A DNA stretch of 57,345 nt from Planctomycetota bacterium (GCA_016779225.1 JADHNZ010000017.1:1-57345), one strand, 5' to 3'; positions 1 through 10,397 are shown, counted from the first letter of the stretch. Numbers and translations: made by a program. Notes: generated from the letters alone by a model not told the origin.

Positions 1-742
1 GGCCCAGGAGCCGCGCGACCTCGGCGAGCGCCTCGCCCGGCGGGCCGTCGAGGGCGGCGGCCACGCGCGGCAGGCGCTCGAGATGCGGCGCCAGGGCGGC
101 CCGCACGCGGGGCACGGCGTCCGCCGGGTCGGGCTCCGTCTCCTGGGACAGATCCGCCAGCCCCAGCACGAGGGCGAGCGATCCTTCGGCGGTGAGCAGG
201 GGACCCCACTCGGCCGCGATCAGGGCCTCGAGCTGCCGAGCGTCGAGCAGGGCGCCGGGCTCGAGAGCCGGGGCGACGAAGGGCGAGAAGCCCTGGTGCA
301 GACCGCTGAGCTCGCCCCGCAGGTGCGGCAGCGGGAGCAGGGCCGAGGCGCGCCAGCCCTGCGCCCCGAGCTCCTCGGGCCAGGTCACGGCGGCGTCGGG
401 GAGCCCGAAGCCTGCGGGATCGTGGATGCTCGCCGCGCCGCTCTCCCAGGGCTCGAGACCGGTCAAGAGGGCTGCGAGGCCCGCGTGCAGGCCCGCCGCG
501 CTGCCCACCGCGGCATCCGCGCGTGCCCCGCGCGCGGCGAGGTCCGCGAGGTGCGGGGCGACCGCGGGATCCAGCCAAGGATCGTCGAGGCGCAGGCCGT
601 CCACGGCCACGACCAGGAGGGTCTCGCAGGCCGGCACGGGGCCGGCCGGAGCGACGGGCTCGGAGGGCGCGGGGTCCCCGCAGGAGGCGAGCAGCACCCC
701 GGTCAGGAGGGAGCCGCCCCAGTGGACGCGCGTGGCCCTCAA
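1..742 (-). CDS. Lipoprotein of the sulfatase/alkaline phosphatase fold, partial (3' end outside window)
   Basis: The frame opens with TTG at 742, overlapping the stop of the upstream dehydratase gene (TTGA), so the two are translationally coupled. Residues 1-21 form a lipoprotein signal ending in the lipobox LASC. From about residue 36 comes LLVVAVDGLRLDD, then PHLADLAARG and AALLTG, the order seen at the N-terminus of sulfatases and type I phosphodiesterases. The segment that holds the nucleophile in that family (CxPSR or a Thr/Ser) reads SAAGLHAGL, with no obvious nucleophile. It may therefore be a binding or structural relative rather than an enzyme. About 247 codons are present. Confidence 0.6.
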   Translation of the reverse strand, partial: MRATRVHWGGSLLTGVLLASCGDPAPSEPVAPAGPVPACETLLVVAVDGLRLDDPWLDPAVAPHLADLAARGARADAAVGSAAGLHAGLAALLTGLEPWESGAASIHDPAGFGLPDAAVTWPEELGAQGWRASALLPLPHLRGELSGLHQGFSPFVAPALEPGALLDARQLEALIAAEWGPLLTAEGSLALVLGLADLSQETEPDPADAVPRVRAALAPHLERLPRVAAALDGPPGEALAEVARLLG

Positions 743-1743
743 GCCGGCGCCTCCCCGGCCGCCGCGAGGCTTGCGAGCAGCGCCTCGAACTGGGCGGGGT
801 CGGGATTGCCCCCGGAGACCACCACGGCGATGCGCAGCGGAGCCTGCCCGGCGCGGCCGTCGAACAGCCCCGAGCGCACGAGGGCCAGGGTCGCTGCGCC
901 GGCGGGCTCGACGGTCTCGCCCAAGGCGGCCAGCTCCCGCTGGGCCGCGAGGATCTCGGGATCTCCCAGGGTGTGCATGCCGTCGAGCGTGCGGCTGCAG
1001 ATGGCGATGTTCAGGGCGCCCGAGTTCGGGGGACAGAGCCCCTGAATGCCCGTGTCGATCTCGGGCAGGAGCACGGGAGTGCCGGCCTCGAGGCCGCGGG
1101 TCATGGAGGGCGCGCCCGCGGGCTCGACGCCGTGCAGCTCGATGTCTCGGCCGCGCAGGCGGCGCAGGGCCAGGCTCGTGCCGGCGGCGAGGCCGCCGCC
1201 CCCCACGGGGATCACGACCACCTGGACCTCCGGCCACTGCTCGAAGAGCTCAAGGCCCACGGTGCCAGCGCCCTCCACCGTGGCTTCGGCATCGTAGGGA
1301 TGCACGAGGACCTTCCCGCCCGCGACGAGCTCGGCGCAGGCCGCCTCGGCCGCCATCCGGTCGGGCGCGAGCAGGACCTCGGCGCCGTGGTCACGGCAGG
1401 CCTGGATCTTGTTCGCGTACGCGTCCGCGGGCATCACGATCGTGGCCGGGACCCCGGCGCGCTCAGCCGCCCAGGCGAGGGCGCGGCCGTGGTTGCCGGA
1501 GCTGGTGCAGACCACGCCGGCCGCGCGCTGGGCGGCATCCAGGCGCTGGATGCTGTTCCAGGCGCCGCGGGCCTTGAAGGCCCCTGCCACCTGGCGGTTC
1601 TCGAGCTTGAGCCGCACCTCGAGGTCCGGCCGTCCCGCGTCGAAGGGGACCAGCGGGGTCTCCTCGACGACGCCCCGGATGCGCTGCCGCGCGGCCTCGA
1701 AGTCGATGGCGTCGAACGCGGACAGGTCCCCCGGCTGCTGCAT
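739..1743 (-). CDS. Threonine dehydratase / serine racemase-like PLP enzyme
   Basis: A 334-residue fold type II PLP enzyme. VAGAFKARGA holds the Schiff-base lysine (K57), SSGNHG is the substrate loop and PVGGGGLAAG grips the cofactor phosphate. The likely reaction is deamination of threonine or serine to a 2-oxoacid and ammonia, or racemisation of serine. No C-terminal ACT regulatory domain follows, so it resembles the short catabolic type (TdcB-like) rather than full IlvA. I start at ATG 1743 (MQQPGD) because the frame further upstream encodes nothing family-like and enters the region shared with the divergent dus gene. It is coupled to the downstream lipoprotein. Confidence 0.85.
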   Translation of the reverse strand: MQQPGDLSAFDAIDFEAARQRIRGVVEETPLVPFDAGRPDLEVRLKLENRQVAGAFKARGAWNSIQRLDAAQRAAGVVCTSSGNHGRALAWAAERAGVPATIVMPADAYANKIQACRDHGAEVLLAPDRMAAEAACAELVAGGKVLVHPYDAEATVEGAGTVGLELFEQWPEVQVVVIPVGGGGLAAGTSLALRRLRGRDIELHGVEPAGAPSMTRGLEAGTPVLLPEIDTGIQGLCPPNSGALNIAICSRTLDGMHTLGDPEILAAQRELAALGETVEPAGAATLALVRSGLFDGRAGQAPLRIAVVVSGGNPDPAQFEALLASLAAAGEAPA

Positions 1744-1811
1744 GTCATCATGATGCCCTGCGCGCTGGAGGGGTGCGACGCACGCCCTCACTCTCGCGGC
1801 CCGCCCCCACC

Positions 1812-2774
1812 ATGTCCCTGCCCTACACCGCCCCCTGGCTCCTGGCGCCCATGGAGGGCGTCACCGAGCCCCTCTTCCGGGGAATGGTCCTGGGTCTGCA
1901 CTCCCCGGCGGAGCTGGGCGGGGCGTGCACCGAGTTCGTGCGGGTCTCGAGCGCGCCCCTGCCGCGCAGGGTCCTGCGCGCTCACCTTGGGGCCCAGGGG
2001 CCGATCCCCGTCGCCCTGCAGCTGATGGGGAGTGACCTGCAGCACCTCGCCACGACGGCGGCCCGGGCCGTGGAGGTCGGCGCACCCGTGCTGGACCTCA
2101 ACTTCGGGTGCCCCGCCAAGGGCGCCCTGCGCGGCTGTGCGGGATCGGCCCTGATGGACGACCCCGAGCGCCTCCGCGAGCTGGTCGCGGCGACCTGCGA
2201 GGCGGCCGACGGGCGGGTCCCCGTCACGGCGAAGCTGCGCGCGGGGGGCGACGACGACTCGCGCCTGGAGGAGCTCGTGGACGCGGCGTGCACCGGCGGC
2301 GCGGCCCTGGTCACGATGCACGCGCGCACGCGGGCCGAGGCCTACTCGGTGGACGCGGACTGGGAGCGGCTGCGGCGAGCGGCGGACGCCGCGCGGGCCC
2401 ATGGGGTGCCCGTGTGTGGAAACGGAGGCGTGGACCGGCACGCGGACCTGGAGGCCCTGCGCCGGGAGACCGGCTGCGCCTATGCGATGGTCGGCCGGGG
2501 CGCCCTTGCGGACCCGTGGATCTTCAGCGGGCACGAGGCCAGCGGCGCGGAGGCGGCCGGCTTCCTGCTGGCCTACGGACGGGGCCTCGAGGCCCAGGGG
2601 GCCTCGACCCGCGGAGCCGCCGCGCGCGTCAAGCAGCTGCTGGGGCACTGGCGCGTCGGAGGCCTCGTACCGGACGAGGAGGCGCGCAGGAGCTGGCTGC
2701 GCGAGCGCGACCCCGAGGCGCTGTTCGCGCGGCTCGAGGCCTGCGTGCCGCAGGGAGCCCGCGGCTCCGACTAG
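1812..2774 (+). CDS. tRNA-dihydrouridine synthase
   Basis: A 320-residue FMN-dependent TIM-barrel enzyme that reduces uridines in tRNA. It begins with the family's APMEGVTEPLFR. LDLNFGCPAKGAL holds the catalytic cysteine (C100). MHARTR and CGNGGV are FMN/phosphate loops, and VGRGALADPWIF closes the barrel. ATG 1812 (MSLPYTAPW) is chosen because the alignment starts there. An upstream in-frame ATG at 1773 would add 13 unrelated residues. It is divergent from the PLP enzyme with 68 bp between starts. Which Dus subfamily it belongs to cannot be fixed from sequence reading alone. Confidence 0.9.
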   Translation: MSLPYTAPWLLAPMEGVTEPLFRGMVLGLHSPAELGGACTEFVRVSSAPLPRRVLRAHLGAQGPIPVALQLMGSDLQHLATTAARAVEVGAPVLDLNFGCPAKGALRGCAGSALMDDPERLRELVAATCEAADGRVPVTAKLRAGGDDDSRLEELVDAACTGGAALVTMHARTRAEAYSVDADWERLRRAADAARAHGVPVCGNGGVDRHADLEALRRETGCAYAMVGRGALADPWIFSGHEASGAEAAGFLLAYGRGLEAQGASTRGAAARVKQLLGHWRVGGLVPDEEARRSWLRERDPEALFARLEACVPQGARGSD

Positions 2775-2798
2775 GCGCTTCGCAGCTGGCCCTGTCCG

Positions 2799-4268
2799 TC
2801 AGGCGAGACGCCGGACGGCCTCGGCCAGGAGCGCCGGCCCGAAGCCCGAGCCCCGACCGGAGATCGTCGCGGGTCCCGCCATGTCCACATGGCCGTAGCG
2901 CGCCTCGGTCCCGTCCAGCTGCCAGCGGATGAACTCGCCCGCGCAGGAGCTCTGGGCGTTCATGCGGTCGGCCACGGAGTTGCGGAAGTCCGCGACCGTG
3001 CTGGCGAACTCCTTGCGGTGGAACTCGGGCGCGAAGGGCAGGGGGTGCACCAGCTCGCCGGTGTGACGACCCGCCGCGACGAGGGCGTCCTCGAGCTCGC
3101 CGTCCGAGGCCAGCAGGCCAGCGTGCAGACGGCCGGTGGCCACGAGCTGGGCGCCCGTGAGCGTCGCGGCGTCGAGCACGATGCTCGCCTTGAGCTTGCG
3201 CGCCGCGAAGCTGACCCCGTCCGCCAGGACCAGGCGGCCCTCCGCGTCGGTGTTGTTGATCTCCACGCGCATCCCCGAGTGCAGGGTGAGGATGTCGTCG
3301 TTCTTGAACGCATCCGGGCCGATGGCGTTCTCGGCCAGGCACAGCAGGGCGCTCACGCGGGCGGTGCAGCCCGTGGAGGCGAGGGTGCGGAACGCCCCCA
3401 GCACCGCGGCGGCACCCCCCATGTCGCTCTTCATGCCGACCATGCCCCCGCCAACCTTCAGGCTCAGGCCGCCGGTGTCGTAGGTGATGCCCTTGCCCAC
3501 GAGTGCGATGTGCCCCTTCGGTCGGGCCGGAGCCCAGGTCAGGATCAGGAGCCGCGGCGCGGAGCGGGCGCAGCGGCCGACCCCGTGCATGCCCCCGCAG
3601 CCGGCGGTCAGCAGGTCCTTGCCCACGATCGCGCGGGTGCGAACGCCCTTGATGCCCTTGAGCAGGCGCTTGGTCTCGCGCTGGAAGGCGGCCGGGTCGA
3701 GCTCGCTGGGCGGCAGGTCCACCAGGCGGGCCGCCTCGCGCAGGGAGTCCACGGAGGCCTGCACGGTCGGGTTCGCCCGCAGGGCCCGACCGTCGGGTCC
3801 GACGGAATGGATCGCACAGGAGGGCCGGGGCGTGACGGCCTTCGAGCGCCCGTCGTAGAGGGGGAGCGCTCGGGCCACGGCCAGGGTGGCGGCGAGCTGG
3901 TGCTCGGCGTCGTCCAGCAGGAGCAGGACCGCGCCCTTGCCACGCTTGCCCGTGTTGGAGAGGGTCATGCAGCGGCGGATGGCCTCGGCACGCGCCGGGC
4001 TGTTGTGGCGTGAGACCTCGTTGGGCAGCACGCCCACGGCCACCCGCCGCGGCGCCTCGGAGCACAGGGTTCCGGCCGCCGCGCCCTCGAGCCCGGGCGC
4101 CAGGTCAGTCATCAGCTCCGCCAGGAGCCGCCGGACCTCCGCGGAGAGGCCCTCGAGCCCCGGGTGCGTCGAGTCCCCCTTGAGGGCAGCCTCCGAGCCA
4201 AGGACGAGCAGGTGGTCGGCTCCGCGGAGCAGGGCGGCGGTGGTGGAGGCGTGGCGCAGGGAGATCAT
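2799..4268 (-). CDS. pepA: Leucyl aminopeptidase (M17)
   Basis: A 489-residue cytosolic metallo-aminopeptidase that removes N-terminal residues from peptides. The C-terminal catalytic domain carries GKGITYDTGG (metal-binding Lys and Asp), KSDMGGAA and the family signature NTDAEGRLVLAD. The N-terminal half is the variable M17 domain. Length is typical of the family. ATG 4268 is chosen over longer options because it lies 7 nt after a TACCCT -10-like hexamer and the upstream frame is unlike the family. It converges on the dus gene with only 24 bp between ends. Confidence 0.93.
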   Translation of the reverse strand: MISLRHASTTAALLRGADHLLVLGSEAALKGDSTHPGLEGLSAEVRRLLAELMTDLAPGLEGAAAGTLCSEAPRRVAVGVLPNEVSRHNSPARAEAIRRCMTLSNTGKRGKGAVLLLLDDAEHQLAATLAVARALPLYDGRSKAVTPRPSCAIHSVGPDGRALRANPTVQASVDSLREAARLVDLPPSELDPAAFQRETKRLLKGIKGVRTRAIVGKDLLTAGCGGMHGVGRCARSAPRLLILTWAPARPKGHIALVGKGITYDTGGLSLKVGGGMVGMKSDMGGAAAVLGAFRTLASTGCTARVSALLCLAENAIGPDAFKNDDILTLHSGMRVEINNTDAEGRLVLADGVSFAARKLKASIVLDAATLTGAQLVATGRLHAGLLASDGELEDALVAAGRHTGELVHPLPFAPEFHRKEFASTVADFRNSVADRMNAQSSCAGEFIRWQLDGTEARYGHVDMAGPATISGRGSGFGPALLAEAVRRLA

Positions 4269-4275
4269 GGCCACC

Positions 4276-4281
4276 AGGGTA
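4276..4281 (-). promoter_or_regulatory. -10-like hexamer TACCCT of pepA
   Basis: TACCCT on the minus strand ends 7 nt before ATG 4268. At this distance the transcript would start at or next to the start codon (leaderless). No clear -35 is visible. Confidence 0.4.
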
Positions 4282-4398
4282 GTGCGGGCGGCGGACCGGC
4301 CCCAGGTGCTTCCCGCGCGCAGGCCCCCGAGGCCCCCCATGCTCGCCGCCCGCGGTTTTCCAGACCTTCATCGCCCCCCGGGCTGGCCGAGGGCGGAG

Positions 4399-4404
4399 TA
4401 CAAT
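4399..4404 (+). promoter_or_regulatory. -10-like hexamer TACAAT of speA
   Basis: TACAAT lies 30 nt before ATG 4435, giving a short leader of about 24 nt. No recognisable -35 box stands 16-18 bp upstream. Confidence 0.45.
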
Positions 4405-4434
4405 CGACCTCTGGCCCTGCATGACCGAACTCCC

Positions 4435-6371
<1,937 letters not shown>

Positions 6372-6375
<4 letters not shown>

Positions 6376-6839
6376 ACATCCAACCCGGGGCGCGCGTGCG
6401 CCTGGAGTACGAGGTCTACGACGCCACTGGCGACCTCTTCGAGTCGAGCGCCGAGCAGGGCGCGGTCGAGACGATCATTGGCTCGGCCGAGCTGCCCGCG
6501 GGCGTCGAGGACGCCCTCGTCGGCAAGGCCGAGGGTGACGAGCTCCAGCTGGAGCTCGAGGGCGAGGACGCCTACGGCGAGTTCGACCCCGGCCAGCTCG
6601 AGACCGTCCCCCGCGAGAGCTTCCCCCCGGAGGAGGAGCTCAACCTCGGCGACCTGATCGAGCTCGAGTTCGAGGCCGAGGAGGGGGACGACCCTGACGA
6701 GGTCCCCGCCGAGCCCATGGTCGCGCGCGTGATCGAGCTCACGCCCGAGGGCGTCGTCCTCGACTTCAACCACCCCCTCGCCGGCCAGCGCGTGGCCGTG
6801 AAGGTCAAGGTGCTGGGCGTCGAGGCCGCCGAGGACTGA
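6372..6839 (+). CDS. SlyD-like FKBP-type peptidyl-prolyl isomerase
   Basis: A 155-residue protein with the split FKBP domain of SlyD: an N-terminal strand region, GSAELPAGVEDALVG, an acidic insert-in-flap segment of roughly residues 70-120, then VVLDFNHPLAGQRV, the SlyD signature. It would act as a cytoplasmic prolyl isomerase and chaperone. Unlike E. coli SlyD it has no His/Cys-rich metal-binding tail; it ends in acidic residues. The ATG overlaps the speA stop, so the two are co-transcribed. The functional reason for pairing with arginine decarboxylase is not evident. Confidence 0.88.
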
Positions 6840-6873
6840 GCCGAGCCCGCTCCCCGGGCCGGCGGCGCTTGCC

Positions 6874-7665
6874 TCACGCGAGCGGTGCGCTGGCCCGGGT
6901 CGGGTCGTGCTCGATCCCGAGGAAGCGCTCCATCCAGAGGCGCCCCGCGTAGATGAGCGGGGTGTCGAGGAGGGCTAGGACCAGCTTGAACAGGTAGACG
7001 GCCAGGATGATCCGGCCGATCTCCCCCCAGGCCAGGTCGAGCCCCCAGCGCAGGAAGATCCCGTTCACGATGAGGGTGTCGACCAGCTGGCTGATGGCGG
7101 TCGAGCCGTTGTTGCGCAGCCACATGTGGCGGCCACCCGTGAAGCGCCACCAGAAGTGGTAGAGGCGCACATCGAAGAGCTGGGCCACCAGGTAGGCCAG
7201 CATCGAGGCCGCCAGGAGGATCGCGGGGTTCGCGAAGGTCGCGCCGAACGCCGCCTGCATCGCTACGCCCGTGTCGAAGGTCACGGCCGTCCCATCCGCC
7301 AGGGCCCAGCCGCGCTCGGGCTGGGTCCACCAGTCGCTCGGCGGCAGGGCCACCGCGAGGTTCAGCACGCCCAGCATGAGCAGGCTCATGACGAACCCCC
7401 ACACGACCATCAGGTCCGCGCGCCTGCGCCCCCATAGCTCGCTCACCAGGTCCGTCAGCAGGAAGGTGATCGGGTAGGTCAGGATTCCCGAGGTCAGCGT
7501 CTCTCCCGCGAAGAAGGGCACCCAGTCCGGGACCACGAAGAGCTTGGTCCCGATGATGTTGGTCAGGACCAGGGACACCACGAAGAGCGTGGCGCAGAAC
7601 GCGTAGGTGGCCTCGGCCCGGGGGACTCCGGCGGGTGAGGAGGGTTGAGTGGTTGGGGAGCCCAT
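6874..7665 (-). CDS. Queuosine precursor transporter (YhhQ/VUT family)
   Basis: A 263-residue integral membrane protein with about six hydrophobic segments. Family features include LTNIIGTKLF near the first helix, TYPITFLLTDLVSE, and a C-terminal half containing DTLIVNGIF. E. coli YhhQ imports queuine or preQ0/preQ1 for tRNA modification; the same role is inferred here. ATG 7665 (MGSPTTQ) is chosen because residues encoded further upstream are arginine-rich and unlike a membrane protein N-terminus. It is divergent from the 7796 gene. No other queuosine gene is in the window. Confidence 0.82.
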   Translation of the reverse strand: MGSPTTQPSSPAGVPRAEATYAFCATLFVVSLVLTNIIGTKLFVVPDWVPFFAGETLTSGILTYPITFLLTDLVSELWGRRRADLMVVWGFVMSLLMLGVLNLAVALPPSDWWTQPERGWALADGTAVTFDTGVAMQAAFGATFANPAILLAASMLAYLVAQLFDVRLYHFWWRFTGGRHMWLRNNGSTAISQLVDTLIVNGIFLRWGLDLAWGEIGRIILAVYLFKLVLALLDTPLIYAGRLWMERFLGIEHDPTRASAPLA

Positions 7666-7694
7666 GGCTGCGGTCGCGGAGGCTGGGTCACCAT

Positions 7695-7704
7695 AGGCTA
7701 GACT
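7695..7704. promoter_or_regulatory. Overlapping divergent -10-like hexamers
   Basis: On the plus strand TAGACT (7699-7704) precedes the gene at 7796. On the minus strand TAGCCT (7700-7695) precedes the transporter start at 7665. The two hexamers overlap by two bases, so polymerase binding would be mutually exclusive. Confidence 0.35.
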
Positions 7705-7795
7705 GCGCGGCCCAAGCAGCCTCGCCGGCCAGGAACGCACCCAGCGACCCGACCCGAGCCCCCCCCAGCGCCCCACCGAACGACCCCGAGCTCCC

Positions 7796-8269
7796 ATGCA
7801 GGTGATCGAACAGCTCCGCCAGCTCTCCCCCGAGCGCTTCGAGACCATCTACGAGACCCTGGCCCGCGACGGCTTCGGCCCCCTCGACGGCGAGGTGGCC
7901 AAGCTGATGAAGTTCCGGCCCCAGATGATCCGCAAGGTGCCCTTCGCCCAGCGCGCGCGGCGGGCTCGCATGATCCTCGAGCAGGGCGGCAACGCCGAGA
8001 TGTGCTACGAGCTCTTCGGGACCTACCTGTTCGCCGCCCAGAAGCAGCTCGTGCTCGACTTCCTCGACGGGACGGGCGTGGAGCACGAGGACGGGATGAT
8101 CGGCGACCCCTCGGGCGCCCTGCCCGATGGCTCGAAGGTGGAGGCCACCGTCGCGGACCTGGACGGCAAGTACCCCGCCGAGGATGTCACCCTCTACCTG
8201 TCCCTCTGCAGCGAGCAGTGGCCGGGCGTGCCCGAGGTCGACGCGGCCTGGCGCAAGCGCCTCGGCTGA
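7796..8269 (+). CDS. Hypothetical protein
   Basis: A 157-residue soluble protein that I do not recognise. The first 90 residues are predicted helical and basic (MKFRPQMIRKVPFAQRARR), and the C-terminal half is acidic. It has no signal peptide, membrane segment or known motif. Codon use matches its neighbours and a strong stem-loop follows its stop, so it is likely a real, independently transcribed gene. ATG 7796 is the first in-frame start, 91 nt after a TAGACT hexamer. Confidence 0.75.
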   Translation: MQVIEQLRQLSPERFETIYETLARDGFGPLDGEVAKLMKFRPQMIRKVPFAQRARRARMILEQGGNAEMCYELFGTYLFAAQKQLVLDFLDGTGVEHEDGMIGDPSGALPDGSKVEATVADLDGKYPAEDVTLYLSLCSEQWPGVPEVDAAWRKRLG

Positions 8270-8303
8270 GCCGCGCGCGGCGCAGGCCTTGCCTCAGCAC
8301 GCG

Positions 8304-8341
8304 AGCGAGCGGCGCAGCCCCACCGGGCTGCGCCGCTCGCT
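8304..8341. terminator. Strong bidirectional stem-loop between convergent genes
   Basis: A perfect 17-bp inverted repeat (arms 8304-8320 and 8325-8341) with loop CACC sits between the stop of the 7796 gene and the stop of the convergent EF-P gene. It has no T-tract on either side, as is common in GC-rich genomes. It probably terminates or protects both transcripts. Confidence 0.7.
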
Positions 8342-8383
8342 GCGTTGGGGCCAGCCTCCTCGCCGCCCCGGGCCGGACCTCCG

Positions 8384-8956
8384 TCAGTCCTTGGCGCGCT
8401 CGACGAAGTGGCCGTCGCGGGTGTCCACGCGGATGCGCTCGCCCGCCTCGATGTAGGGCGGGACCTGGACCTCGAGGCCGCTGTCGCACTTGGCGGGCTT
8501 GAGCTGGGCCTGGGCCGTGGCACCCTTGATGGTCGGGTCGCACTCCGCGACGGTGAGGGTCACCACGAGCGGAAGCTGGATGCCCACGACGGCTCCGTCG
8601 ATCAGCACGGCCTGGACACCGACGATGCCATCCACGATGTAGTCCTCGTCGCCAGCCAGCTGCTCGCGGGTGAGCTCGAACTGGTCGAAGGTCTCGTCGT
8701 CCATGAAGTGCCAGCTCGAGCCATCGTTGTAGAGGTAGCTCGCGCCGTGGCGCTCCATGTCCACCTCCTCGAACTTCTCCCCCGAGCGGATGGACTCGTT
8801 GAAGAGCTGGCCCGTGACCAGGTGCCGGAGCTTGGTCTTGAAGATGGTGTTGGCACCCCGGGCCGTCGGGGTGGAGACCGAGTAGTCCGCGATCATGCAG
8901 GGCATGCCCTTGAACACGATGCAGACGCCCTTCTTGAAGTCGCTGGTGTCGATCAT
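8384..8956 (-). CDS. Elongation factor P family protein with EfpL/YeiP-type loop
   Basis: A 190-residue three-domain protein of EF-P length. EF-P binds the ribosome E site and relieves stalling at proline stretches. The rest of the protein, such as YLYNDGSSWHFMDDETFDQ and the KVDTR-like end IRVDTRDG, is canonical. The domain I loop reads STPTARGANTIFK. The lysine modified in E. coli EF-P (K34) is absent and Arg33 stands at the tip, as in the paralogue EfpL/YeiP (SPTARGAATLYK). It may therefore work without modification. No epmA, epmB or earP is nearby. It is transcribed alone from a -10 at 8967-8972. Confidence 0.9.
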   Translation of the reverse strand: MIDTSDFKKGVCIVFKGMPCMIADYSVSTPTARGANTIFKTKLRHLVTGQLFNESIRSGEKFEEVDMERHGASYLYNDGSSWHFMDDETFDQFELTREQLAGDEDYIVDGIVGVQAVLIDGAVVGIQLPLVVTLTVAECDPTIKGATAQAQLKPAKCDSGLEVQVPPYIEAGERIRVDTRDGHFVERAKD

Positions 8957-8966
8957 GAGGCGCGGG

Positions 8967-8972
8967 ATTCTA
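8967..8972 (-). promoter_or_regulatory. -10-like hexamer TAGAAT of the EF-P gene
   Basis: TAGAAT on the minus strand ends 10 nt before ATG 8956, leaving at most a few bases of leader. Confidence 0.45.
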
Positions 8973-8992
8973 GGTCCCGCCGCGCGCCGACG

Positions 8993-9853
8993 CTACGGGC
9001 GCCGGCCGGCCAGGGCCGCACCGCGCGGGCGGGGCTGGCAGCGGGGGCAGACATGGGTGCCCCGCTGGCCCACGACCAGGCGCTGGATGGTGCTCCCGCA
9101 GGTCCGGCAGGGCTGTCCCCCGCGGCCGTAGACCTGGAAGAGGTGCTGGTACTCCCCGGGCTTGCCCTCGGGGGTCCGGTAGAAGGTGTCGAAGGAGGAG
9201 CCCTCCCGCTCGATCGCCGCCGCGAGGATGCTGCGGATGGCCTGGTGGAGGGCCTCCGCGCTCGCACGCCGGACGCTCGCGCTCGAGCGCAGGGGGTGCA
9301 GACCGGCCCGGTGCAGGGCCTCGTCCACATAGATGTTGCCGAGACCGGCCACGAAGGACTGGTCGAGCAGGAGGGGCTTCAGCGCGCGGCGGCGCGACCG
9401 GAGGCCCGCCCAGAGGGCCTCCTCCGTGAACTCGGGGCCGAGGGGCTCGGGCCCCAGGTGGGCGAGCGCTGCCTCGGGGTCCGCATGGAAGGTGAACCGG
9501 CCGAACTTGCGCACATCGAGGAAGTGCAGGGCGCCCCGGTCGAGCTGCAGGGACACCTTGCGCCACTCGGGCACCGGCTCGCGCGGCGCGGTCACCACGA
9601 GGCGCCCAGTCATGCGCAGGTGCACGAGGAGACCGCCGGCCGGGCAGCCGCGGCGCTCGAGGTCCAGGCACACGAACTTGGCCCGACGGTGCACGGCGGC
9701 GATGCGGGTGCCCACGACCGCCGCGCGGAAGGCCGGCTCGCTGCTCCCGCCGAGGGTGCGCAGCCACTCGACCTCCACGGCGCGGACGCGACGGCCCTCG
9801 ACGCCGGGGCGTACCAGGCGCGCGGTGGTCTCGACCTCGGGCAGCTCCGGCAC
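8993..9853 (-). CDS. mutM: Formamidopyrimidine-DNA glycosylase
   Basis: A 286-residue base-excision repair enzyme that removes 8-oxoguanine and nicks the strand. It starts MPELPEVET, so the catalytic proline and glutamate (P2, E3 counting Met) are present. RRAKFV holds the conserved lysine near residue 60. QSFVAGLGNIYVDEALHRAG is the helix-two-turn-helix. CRTCG and CPRC form the C-terminal zinc finger, followed by a short basic tail. It starts 3 bp after the stop of the DUF983 gene, so the two form an operon. Confidence 0.96.
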   Translation of the reverse strand: MPELPEVETTARLVRPGVEGRRVRAVEVEWLRTLGGSSEPAFRAAVVGTRIAAVHRRAKFVCLDLERRGCPAGGLLVHLRMTGRLVVTAPREPVPEWRKVSLQLDRGALHFLDVRKFGRFTFHADPEAALAHLGPEPLGPEFTEEALWAGLRSRRRALKPLLLDQSFVAGLGNIYVDEALHRAGLHPLRSSASVRRASAEALHQAIRSILAAAIEREGSSFDTFYRTPEGKPGEYQHLFQVYGRGGQPCRTCGSTIQRLVVGQRGTHVCPRCQPRPRGAALAGRRP

Positions 9854-9856
9854 GCC

Positions 9857-10234
9857 TCAGGCCCTCCGGTCGGCGCGCTCGCCGACGCGATCCGAGAGGA
9901 ACTCCACCGCGACCCAGATGGCCATGCTGGGAGGCAGCACCAGGTAGCTGAACCCCACCACCAGCGGCAGGCCGAGAGCAAGGGCCTGGGGCGTCGAGAG
10001 GTCCGTGAAGAACCACAGCAGGAGCACGAGGGCGCCGGCGAAGAGCTCCGTCACCACCGCGGACAGGTACATCTGCCCCGTCATGGCGCCGGCCTCCTTG
10101 CGGAACACGAGGTCGCACTGCCCGCAGCGCTCTCCCAGGCGGAAGCGCGAAGCGAAGAGCCCCTCCGCGCCACAGCGAGGGCAGCATCGCTTCAGGGCGC
10201 GGGTGAGGGCCTCGGCAACCGTCGGCTCGTGCAT
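9857..10234 (-). CDS. DUF983 family small membrane protein
   Basis: A 125-residue protein with an N-terminal zinc ribbon (CCPRCG around residue 18 and CGQC about 20 residues later) and two hydrophobic helices in the second half. This is the layout of DUF983 proteins, whose function is unknown although they are often found near cytochrome oxidase genes. Here it leads an operon with mutM, which does not clarify its role. The ATG lies 6 nt after a TAGAGT hexamer. Confidence 0.8.
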   Translation of the reverse strand: MHEPTVAEALTRALKRCCPRCGAEGLFASRFRLGERCGQCDLVFRKEAGAMTGQMYLSAVVTELFAGALVLLLWFFTDLSTPQALALGLPLVVGFSYLVLPPSMAIWVAVEFLSDRVGERADRRA

Positions 10235-10240
10235 GACTGC

Positions 10241-10246
10241 ACTCTA
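10241..10246 (-). promoter_or_regulatory. -10-like hexamer TAGAGT of the DUF983-mutM operon
   Basis: TAGAGT on the minus strand ends exactly 6 nt before ATG 10234. It is identical to the -10 of the tRNA-Pro promoter and implies a leaderless mRNA. Confidence 0.5.
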
Positions 10247-10391
10247 CGGGGACCCGAGGCCGCACCCTGCGACCCGCGGCCGCAGCCTTCCCCGCAAAAA
10301 ACCGCAGGTCCCCGGGGGACCTCGGACGAAGGGAGGAGGGGGCTCTCTGCCTGTGGCGCCCCTCTGCACCAACCCGAGCGTCCCGGCACCG

Positions 10392-10397
10392 TAGGCT
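10392..10397 (+). promoter_or_regulatory. -10-like hexamer TAGGCT of the unbV-like gene
   Basis: TAGGCT ends 6 nt before ATG 10404, and there is no room for a Shine-Dalgarno sequence in a transcript from it. A leaderless start is the simplest reading. Confidence 0.45.
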
